Positions 1-8,463 of a DNA stretch of 25,097 nucleotides are shown in pieces (within the stretch, counting starts at the first letter, position 1; every line of letters starts with the position of its first letter). The DNA comes from DATKDF01 sp035512795 (GTDB taxonomy: Bacteria > Acidobacteriota > Vicinamibacteria > Vicinamibacterales > SCN-69-37). The DNA lies in assembly GCA_035512795.1 (NCBI GenBank), contig DATKDF010000125.1, positions 1 through 25,097 on the forward strand. The letters are read 5' to 3'. Both the position numbers and the translations under genes were made by a program. The notes beneath the pieces were generated by a model. The model made no database searches. It saw nothing but the letters and a program-made list of their open reading frames with translations, and was not told the DNA's origin.

Positions 1-716
1 ATCCCGTTGCTTGATCCATCTCGACGAATCCAACAACCTCGGCGTCACGTCCGCCCATTAGTAACCGAGGTTGGGTGTAGAGGATCCAGGAACCCGACTC
101 GGTCTCAAACGAACGCCCAGACAATCCGCCGCAAGATGCCAGTACCACTGCCATCGCAGATGTCAGCAGCCTCCGAGCAGCCGGCCGACGTACCTCTCTC
201 CGAACCAATCTGTGTGCAAACGACACCGATCCCACGCACTCTTAGACGTTTCAACCAGTCGATGTGTTCCAGGTCGTCCTTAGGGAGAGGTTTGAACCTC
301 CTCCGAGGGCGTCCCAGGTCAACAGTTCTGTCCCGGTCTCGCTCATATCAGAGACCGCCCGATATCGCCACTTCGGCGTGCGATTCGGATCATCATCCCG
401 CGGCTATCTCGATGGGAGGCACCTCTCTGCCGTCGAACAGCTTGCGGTCGCCTAATGGTGAGTCGAGTTGGACTGTCCAGGCGAACTCTGGGTTTCCGGG
501 ACAGGTGGCGTCACCGGATACCGGTTCGACAAATACGACGATGTCCCCGATTCGTCGCACAGCAACGACAAGACAGAAGCAGAGGTCCAGGCAGCAATCG
601 CGAGCTTCCTGGAATTCGGCGACTTCGACTTGGACGGAGAGGACGTACGCTTCGAAGCGCCAACGCAATCAGGTGGCCGCAATGCTGGTCCACGCCATCG
701 TCGGTACTCTTGCGCC
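1..716. other. Gene-poor, lower-GC segment
   Basis: No intact gene can be supported in this stretch. The first 60 bases are about 55% GC by hand count, well below the densely GC-rich genes to the right. Reading frames here are open mostly by chance and give serine/arginine-rich peptides without recognisable motifs. The one exception is a minus-strand peptide ending at 393, listed separately. No tRNA-like, rRNA-like, transposase or repeat structure was seen. The segment may be an intergenic spacer with a decayed gene or the edge of an acquired segment; the sequence alone does not decide. Confidence 0.5.
393..668 (-). pseudogene. Possible remnant of a small hypothetical protein (C-terminal part)
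   Basis: The frame ends in a TGA at 395-393. Its last 45 or so residues read like a genuine protein end: a beta-strand-like VVFVEP segment, then SGDATCPGNPEF, then QLDSPLGDRKLFDG. From memory, similar endings (CP.NP followed by V.LD.PLGDR..DG) occur in small secreted hypothetical proteins of other bacteria; I cannot name a family. No signal peptide, credible start or ribosome binding site is visible: the farthest start is a TTG at 668. The N-terminal two thirds that such proteins normally have is missing or out of frame. The opposite strand is also open here with somewhat better third-position GC, so a chance frame is a real alternative. Confidence 0.25.
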
Positions 717-1265
<549 letters not shown>

Positions 1266-1275
1266 CCAGGGCGAA

Positions 1276-3334
1276 TCAGCCCGGCCCTTCGACGACGGCC
1301 GTCGCTTCGATCTCGACGAGCGCGCCGGGCTCGATGAGGCCGGCCACGACGACGACGGACATCGCCGGAAAGTGGCGGCCGACGAGCGCGCGGTAGCTTT
1401 CGCCAATCTCCTTGCGGTGGCCGAGATACAGGTCGCGGTCGGTGACGTACCACGTGAGGCGCGCGATCTGGTCGGGCCGCGCGCCCGCGGCCGCGAGCGC
1501 GGCGACGACGTTCGCGAGCGCCTGGTGCACCTGATCGGGAAACCGGTTGCTCGCAAACTGCGCGGTCGCCGGATCCCAGCCGACCTGCCCCGAGACGAAG
1601 ACCGTCCGGCCCGTGGCGCTCGCGGCGTTGGCGTACCCGATCGGCCGCGCCCAGCCGTCGGGCTCGTGGACGTGCACCGCGGGCGGCGACGCCGGAGGGC
1701 GCGCCTCCCCCGCCGCGGTGGCCGCGGCATGATCCTGCCGCAGGCGGAAGCGCTGGATCTTCCCCGTGAGCGTCCGCGGCAGGCTCTCGACGAACTGGAT
1801 CGCGCGCGGATACTTGTACGGCGCGATCTCCGACTTGACGTACTCCTGCAGCGTCCGCGCGAGCTGATCGGACACCGTCACGCCGGCCGCGGGCACGATC
1901 ACCGCCTTGACGATGTGCCCGCGCGCCTCGTCGGGCACGCCGACGACCGCACACTCGGCGACCGCCGGGTGCGTGAGGAGCACGTTCTCGACCTCTGCGC
2001 CGGCGATGTTGTACCCGGACGAGATGATCATGTCGTCCGTGCGGCTCTGGTACCAGAAATACCCGTCCTCGTCCTGCACGTACGCGTCGCCGGTGAGGTT
2101 CCATCCGCCCTGCACGTACTTCTGCTGGTTCTCGGGGTCGTCGAGGTACCGGCAGCCGGTCGGCCCGTAGACAGCGAGGCGACCGACCGTGCGCCGTGGC
2201 ACCTCGACGCCGGCCTCGTCGATCACCCGGGCCTGATACCCGGGCACGACGCGGCCGGTCGAGCCGGGCTTCGCCTCGTCAGGCGGTGACCCGATAAACA
2301 TGTGCAGGAGCTCGGTCGAGCCGATGCCGTCCATCACCCGGATGCCGGTGGCCTTCTCCCAGGCGTCGAACACGGCGGCCGGAAGCGTCTCGCCCGCGGA
2401 GATGCAGCGCCGGAGGCTCGTGAGATCGAACTGACCGGCCTGCTGAAGCATCGCGCGATAGGCCGTCGGTGACGTCACCGTCACGGTGGCGCGGTACTGC
2501 TGAATGCCTTCGAGCAGGTGCGGCGGCGTCGCCTGTTCGAGGAGCGCCGTCGACGCCCCGAACCGCATCGGAAACAGGACGAGGCCACCGAGCGCGTACG
2601 TGAACGCGAGCGGCGGCGTGCCGATGAAGATGTCGTCAGGCGTCGGCTTCAGCACGTGCCGCGCGTAGGTGTCCGTGACGGCGAGGATGTCGCGATGGAA
2701 ATGCACGGTCGCCTTGGCGCGGCCCGTCGTGCCCGACGTGAAGGCGATGATGGCCGGGTCGGTCGCGGCAGTGGAGACGGCCGTGAACGCGGGTGGCAGA
2801 TCGGCGGCCCGGCTGTCGAGCGAATCCGGCGCGTCGCTGTTGAAGTGCAGGATTCGCATGTCCGGACGGCCGGCGACGGCCGCTTGCAGGTCGGCCGCCA
2901 CGCGCGCGTCGCAGAGCGCCAGCCGCACGTCCGCCCGCTCGAGGATCTCCGTGAGCTCCCGCTGCCGCAGAAGCGGCATCGTCGTCACCGCGACGCCGCC
3001 GGCCCTCAGCACGGCGAACCAGCACGCGACCAGCATCGGATGGTTGGGCGCGCGCAGCAGCACGCGCCCGCCGGGCACGAGGCCCAGCTCGTCGACCAGG
3101 ACGTCGGCGATGCGATTGGCCGTCTCGAAGACCCGCCGGTAGCTCCAGACGCCGCCGGCATGGTGGAACGCCGGGCAGTCACCCTGACCGGCCTCGATCC
3201 ACGAGTCGAGCAAAGCCGCCGTGCAGTTCAGGCGGGCGGGATAGTTCAACTCCGAAAGACTCGACCAGTCCAGCTGTGGCCACAACCCGCGCGCCGGCAG
3301 ACGGTCGAGCACGAACCGGTCGACGAAGGCGGTT

Positions 3335-3342
<8 letters not shown>
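1276..3342 (-). CDS. abmG: 2-aminobenzoate-CoA ligase fused to a C-terminal RidA domain
   Basis: A 688-residue two-domain protein. Residues 1 to about 535 are an ATP-dependent aryl-CoA ligase of the benzoate/2-aminobenzoate type, forming the aromatic CoA thioester through an acyl-adenylate. Visible motifs are FTSGTTGRAK (201-210), GIGSTELLHMF (339-349), the hinge SRTDDMIISSGYNI (433-446) and catalytic Lys528 in LTGKIQRF. After an Ala/Pro-rich linker (about 537-555), residues 556-688 form a RidA/YjgF domain (FVSGQVGWD, then the end motif VEIEATAVV). RidA proteins hydrolyse enamines or imines to ketones and ammonia. The usual substrate-binding Arg (PAR motif) is Met661 here. The GTG start at 3342 overlaps the acyl-CoA dehydrogenase stop by 8 bases. 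It is the last gene of the operon. The aminobenzoate substrate is inferred from the operon and the RidA domain; benzoate or salicylate cannot be excluded. Confidence 0.85.
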
Positions 3343-4489
<1,147 letters not shown>

Positions 4490-4490
4490 G

Positions 4491-5309
4491 TCAGTCTCCC
4501 TCGAACACGACGGGCGTCTTGGCGACAAACGCGCGATAGGCGCGCGCGAAGTCCTCTGTCTGCATGCACGCCGCCTGCGCCTCGGCCTCGGCGGCAATCG
4601 CCTCGTCGACGCTCATCTCCCATTCGAGGTGCAGGCACCGCTTCGTGGTGGCGTGCGCCACCGACGGACCGTCGGCGAGCGACCGCGCCAGCGCCTGCGC
4701 GTCCTCCAGCACGGCTTCGGGCGCGACGAGCCGGTTGAAGAACCCCCAGCGCTCGGCCTCCGCACCGTCCATCGTCCGTCCGGTGTACAGCAGTTCGCTC
4801 GCTCGCCCCTGGCCGATGAGGCGCGGCAGGATGGCGCACGCACCCATGTCGGCGCCCGACAACCCGACCCGCACGAAGAGAAACGCGACTTTGCTTCGCT
4901 CCGTTCCGACGCGGATGTCGCTGGCCATCGCCAGAATCGCGCCGGCGCCCACACAGACGCCATCGACGGCTGCGACAATCGGCTGCGGACACGCGCGCAT
5001 GGCCGTGACCAGATCCCCGGTCATCCGTGTGAAGCGCCGCAGGCCTTCGTGATCACCGGCGTCGCGCATCGCGACAAGCGGACCGATGATCTCGTGAACA
5101 TCGCCGCCGGAGCAGAAGTTGCCGCCGGCGCCGGTCAGGACCAACGCACGGACGTCGCGGGTCTCGCCGAGCGCCCTGAACGTGGCCGTCAGTTCGGCAT
5201 ACGACTCGAACGTCAGTGGATTCCTGCGTTCGGGCCGGTTGAGCGTGATCGTGGCCACTCGGCCGTCGACCGACCACCCGAAGTGCTGCGGTCGAATCCC
5301 GGCGGTCAT
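4491..5309 (-). CDS. Enoyl-CoA hydratase/isomerase family protein
   Basis: A 272-residue crotonase-fold protein, complete. The oxyanion-hole elements are present: NFCSGGD (64-70) and DGVCVGAGA (116-124). The two glutamates that catalyse hydration in mitochondrial enoyl-CoA hydratase are absent: Ile125 and about Phe145 stand in their places. Instead there is Asp154 in GLSGADMGA, reminiscent of the catalytic Asp of dienoyl-CoA isomerases. It probably acts on the ring CoA thioester as an isomerase, hydratase or ring hydrolase. The exact reaction is inferred only from the operon. The ATG start shares an ATGA overlap with the stop of the upstream SDR gene, so translation is likely coupled. Confidence 0.85.
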   Translation of the reverse strand: MTAGIRPQHFGWSVDGRVATITLNRPERRNPLTFESYAELTATFRALGETRDVRALVLTGAGGNFCSGGDVHEIIGPLVAMRDAGDHEGLRRFTRMTGDLVTAMRACPQPIVAAVDGVCVGAGAILAMASDIRVGTERSKVAFLFVRVGLSGADMGACAILPRLIGQGRASELLYTGRTMDGAEAERWGFFNRLVAPEAVLEDAQALARSLADGPSVAHATTKRCLHLEWEMSVDEAIAAEAEAQAACMQTEDFARAYRAFVAKTPVVFEGD

Positions 5310-6112
5310 GGCATCACCTCACCGGCCGCCACCGGGATCGCCTGACCGGTAATCGCAGACGCCGTGGGCGAACAGAGCCAGACCACGGCATCGGCCACCT
5401 CAGCCGGCGTCACGAACGTGCCGCGTGGCGACAGGCGGGCGAGCATGGCGCGCGCCTCGTCCGGGGAGCGCCCTGTCGTCTGTCTGACGTTGTCGATGGC
5501 CGATTTCAACATGTCAGTGTCGTCGGTGTAGCCGGGACACACGGCATTGACCGTCACACCGGACCTGGCGGTCTCGAGGGCCAGCGCGCGCGTCAGCCCC
5601 ACGACGCCGTGTTTCGACGCGCAATAGGCGGCAGTCCTCGGGTACCCCTTCAGGGCCGCCGTCGACGCGACCGTGACGATCCGTCCACGGCGGGCCGCCA
5701 GCATGGCCGGCAGCACCTGACGGATGCAGAGGAACGGGCCCGTGAGGTTGACGCGCAGCAGCCGATCCCAGCCCTCGAGGGTGATGTCCTCGAACGGTCC
5801 GGCGTCGGCCTGCCCGGCGTTGTTGACGAGAATCTCGATCGCGCCGGTCTCGGCGATGGCCTCGGCAAACGCCCGGCTCACCTGGGCCGGTTCGCTGACG
5901 TCGACGACCACGGCGCGCGCGCGTCCGCCGTACGTGCGCCCGATGATTCCAGCGCGCTCCTCGAGCGCGGCAGCCGTCCGACCCATCAGCGTGAGATGTG
6001 CGCCCTGGGCGGCGAGCGCACCGGCGATCGCGGCGCCGAGCCCACGTCCCCCACCGGTCACGACCGCATGACGACCCTGCAGGAGGCCGCCGCCCGGCTC
6101 GGTCCGGGTCAT
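5306..6112 (-). CDS. SDR-family 3-hydroxyacyl-CoA dehydrogenase
   Basis: A 268-residue classical short-chain dehydrogenase/reductase. It has the nucleotide-binding TGGGRGLG (19-26), NNAG (97-100), and the catalytic Ser150 and Tyr163-x3-Lys167 (YCASK). The PGYTDDTDM stretch after the catalytic region is typical of dehydrogenases that oxidise hydroxyacyl-CoA. In this operon it would oxidise the 3-hydroxyacyl-CoA intermediate in the beta-oxidation-like part. It overlaps both neighbours by ATGA junctions, as second gene of a coupled five-gene unit. The fold and catalytic residues are certain; the substrate is inferred from context. Confidence 0.88.
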   Translation of the reverse strand: MTRTEPGGGLLQGRHAVVTGGGRGLGAAIAGALAAQGAHLTLMGRTAAALEERAGIIGRTYGGRARAVVVDVSEPAQVSRAFAEAIAETGAIEILVNNAGQADAGPFEDITLEGWDRLLRVNLTGPFLCIRQVLPAMLAARRGRIVTVASTAALKGYPRTAAYCASKHGVVGLTRALALETARSGVTVNAVCPGYTDDTDMLKSAIDNVRQTTGRSPDEARAMLARLSPRGTFVTPAEVADAVVWLCSPTASAITGQAIPVAAGEVMP

Positions 6113-8397
6113 GACGTCGCCGCCTTCCGTGCGACCTCACGCTCGAGTTGTCGTCGGCCGGTCAGATACTGCACGGGCCACGCCTGGTCCGCAAACCCCG
6201 ACTCGGCGGCCGCGTGCAGCGTCCAGAACGGATCGCTCAAGTGCGGACGCGCCAGCGCGCACAGGTCTGCCCGGCCGGCCGCGATGATGCTGTTCACCTG
6301 ATCGGGTTCGGTGATGTTGCCGACCGCGATGGTGGGCACGCGCGCCTCATTTCGCACGTGGTCGCTGAACGGCGTCTGATACATGCGGCCGTAGACGGGC
6401 GTCGCGTCGAGCGAGGTCTGCCCGGTCGAGACATGGACGATGTCGACGCCGGCCTCGACGAAGGCACGGGCGATGACAACCGCGTCGGCCCCGGAGACGC
6501 CGCCCTCGACCCAGTCGGTCGCCGAGATGCGAACCGACATCGGACGCGCGGCCGGCCAGACCGCCCGCATCGCGCCGAACACCTCGAGGGGATAGCGCAG
6601 CCGGTTCTGGAGCGCCCCCCCGAACTCGTCCGTGCGCTGATTGGACAACGGCGTGATAAAGCTCGACAACAGGTACCCGTGCGCCGCGTGCAACTCGAGC
6701 ATGTCGAATCCGCAGTCGACCGCCATGCGGGCCGCCGTCACGAAGTCATCGCGGACGCCATCCATGTCGGCGCGGGTCATCGCGCGCGGCACCGGCAGGG
6801 TGGGCCGGTAGCGGACCGCCGACGGCCCGATCACGTCCCATCCGTGTTCGGCGAGCGGAATGTCGGTGCCTTCCCACGGCAGCCGGATGGATCCCTTGGG
6901 CCCGGCGTGCCCGAGCTGCAGGCAGATGCGCGCCTCGCTGTGCCGATGCACGAAGTCCACGATGCGCCGCCAGGTGGCGGCGTGCGCCGGCGTGTACATG
7001 CCGGTGCAGCCAGGCGTGATGCGCGCGTCCGGGGACACGCACGTCATCTCGGTCATGACGAGGCCGGCGCCGCCGAGGGCCCGGGTCCCGAGGTGCACCA
7101 GGTGAAAATCCGTGGGCGTGCCCTCCACGGCGCTGTACATGTCCATCGGGGCCACGACGACTCGATTGACAAGCGTCAGCTCGCGTAGCGCGAACGGCGT
7201 GAACATGGGACGCGGCGCCGCGTCCGCCGGCACGGCCGGGGTGCCGGCCGCAAACCATCGCTCGACGCCCTGGAGATACCCGGGATCGCGCAGGCGGAGG
7301 TTCTCGTGACTGACGCGCTGACTGCGCGTCAACAGGGAGTAGGTGAACTGCTCGGGATCGAGATGCACGTAGCGCTTGACGTGCTCGAACCACTCCATCG
7401 AGTTGCGGGCCGCATTCTGGAGGCGGAGCGCTTCGGTCATCCGCTCGGCTTGATAATCGGCCAGCGCGTCGGCCGCCGGCCGGTCGCTCGCGAGTGCCCG
7501 CGCGAGCGCAATCGCATCCTCCATCGCGAGCTTGGTGCCCGATCCAATGGAAAAGTGGGCGGTGTGCGCGGCGTCGCCGACGAGGACGACCCGGCCGTGA
7601 CACCACGACTGGTTGCGGACCCGGACGAAGGTGGACCAGGGCGGCGCCGCCGGTGGCGCGTTGGACTGGAGCCGGTGCCCCTTCAACCAGGACGCGAAGA
7701 GCGCCTCGCAGGCGGCCACCGTCCCCGCCATGTCGAGCCGGTCGAAGCCGGCCTGCCGCCACGAGGCCTCGTCGCACTCGACGATGAACGTCGACGTGTC
7801 GGCGTCGAACCGGTAACAGTGCGCCTGGAACACGCCGTGCGCGTTCTCGACGAAGTAGAACGTGAACGCCTCGAACGGAAACGTGGTCCCGAGCCAGATG
7901 TACCTGGCGGTCCGCACGTCCAGCTCGGGTCCGAACGCGGCGGCATGACGCGCCCGCCAGGCGCTGTTGACTCCGTCGGCCGCCACGATGAGATCGGCGT
8001 CGGCCAGCCCGTGGCGCGCCAGGTCCGCATCGTCCCGCACCTCGGCCTGGAAGCGCAGAACGACACCGGTCTCTTCACATCGAGCCTGCAGGATGTTCAG
8101 GAGCTTCTTGCGCGCGATCCCGGAAAAGCCGTGGCCGCGGGACGTGATCACGCGATCGCGCACGTGCACGTCGATGTCGTCCCACTGCGCGAGGCTCGCC
8201 GTGATGCGCTCGAACGTGGCCGCGTCGGCGGTGCGGAAGTTCCCCAGCGTCTGATCGGAGAACACCACGCCCCACCCGAAGGTGTCGTCGCGCCGGTTGC
8301 GCTCGACCACCGTGATGTCGAAGGCCGGCCGGGCCTTCTTCAAGAGCAGGGCGAAGTACAGCCCGGCTGGGCCCCCGCCAACGACCGCGATTTTCAC
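6109..8397 (-). CDS. Anthraniloyl-CoA monooxygenase/reductase (bifunctional flavoprotein)
   Basis: A 762-residue fusion. Residues 1 to about 385 are an aromatic-ring FAD monooxygenase, with GGGPAGLY (7-14) for FAD binding, an internal AADGVNS, and GDAAHTAHFSIGSG (274-287) for the flavin ribityl. Residues 397 to the end are an old-yellow-enzyme-like TIM barrel (VVVAPMDMYS, HAAHGYLLSSF, SNQRTDEFGG) that reduces the hydroxylated ring with NADH. This architecture is known from 2-aminobenzoyl-CoA monooxygenase/reductase of Azoarcus evansii and from proteins annotated as salicylyl-CoA 5-hydroxylase; the two cannot be told apart by eye. It hydroxylates and dearomatises the ring without ring-cleaving dioxygenases. 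It is first in the operon, starting with GTG, 66 bases after the stop of the ApbE-fusion gene. No strong ribosome binding site or sigma-70 promoter is obvious in that gap. Confidence 0.88.
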   Translation of the reverse strand: MKIAVVGGGPAGLYFALLLKKARPAFDITVVERNRRDDTFGWGVVFSDQTLGNFRTADAATFERITASLAQWDDIDVHVRDRVITSRGHGFSGIARKKLLNILQARCEETGVVLRFQAEVRDDADLARHGLADADLIVAADGVNSAWRARHAAAFGPELDVRTARYIWLGTTFPFEAFTFYFVENAHGVFQAHCYRFDADTSTFIVECDEASWRQAGFDRLDMAGTVAACEALFASWLKGHRLQSNAPPAAPPWSTFVRVRNQSWCHGRVVLVGDAAHTAHFSIGSGTKLAMEDAIALARALASDRPAADALADYQAERMTEALRLQNAARNSMEWFEHVKRYVHLDPEQFTYSLLTRSQRVSHENLRLRDPGYLQGVERWFAAGTPAVPADAAPRPMFTPFALRELTLVNRVVVAPMDMYSAVEGTPTDFHLVHLGTRALGGAGLVMTEMTCVSPDARITPGCTGMYTPAHAATWRRIVDFVHRHSEARICLQLGHAGPKGSIRLPWEGTDIPLAEHGWDVIGPSAVRYRPTLPVPRAMTRADMDGVRDDFVTAARMAVDCGFDMLELHAAHGYLLSSFITPLSNQRTDEFGGALQNRLRYPLEVFGAMRAVWPAARPMSVRISATDWVEGGVSGADAVVIARAFVEAGVDIVHVSTGQTSLDATPVYGRMYQTPFSDHVRNEARVPTIAVGNITEPDQVNSIIAAGRADLCALARPHLSDPFWTLHAAAESGFADQAWPVQYLTGRRQLEREVARKAATS

Positions 8398-8463
8398 CGG
8401 TGCAGTTTACGGCATGTGAGACATCGCCCTCTGAGCCGCCCCGGCCCGAGCCGGCGCTGCCTC

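Noticed and set aside
468..716. N-terminal extension of the DHFR-like protein
   Set aside because: The frame is open and acidic in part, but the family starts at the ATG at 717 and the extension resembles no known domain. A separate small fragment cannot be excluded.
6109..8397. Naming the flavoprotein salicylyl-CoA 5-hydroxylase
   Set aside because: It shares the same two-domain architecture, but the RidA-fused ligase and beta-oxidation genes fit the 2-aminobenzoyl-CoA pathway better. It remains an alternative.
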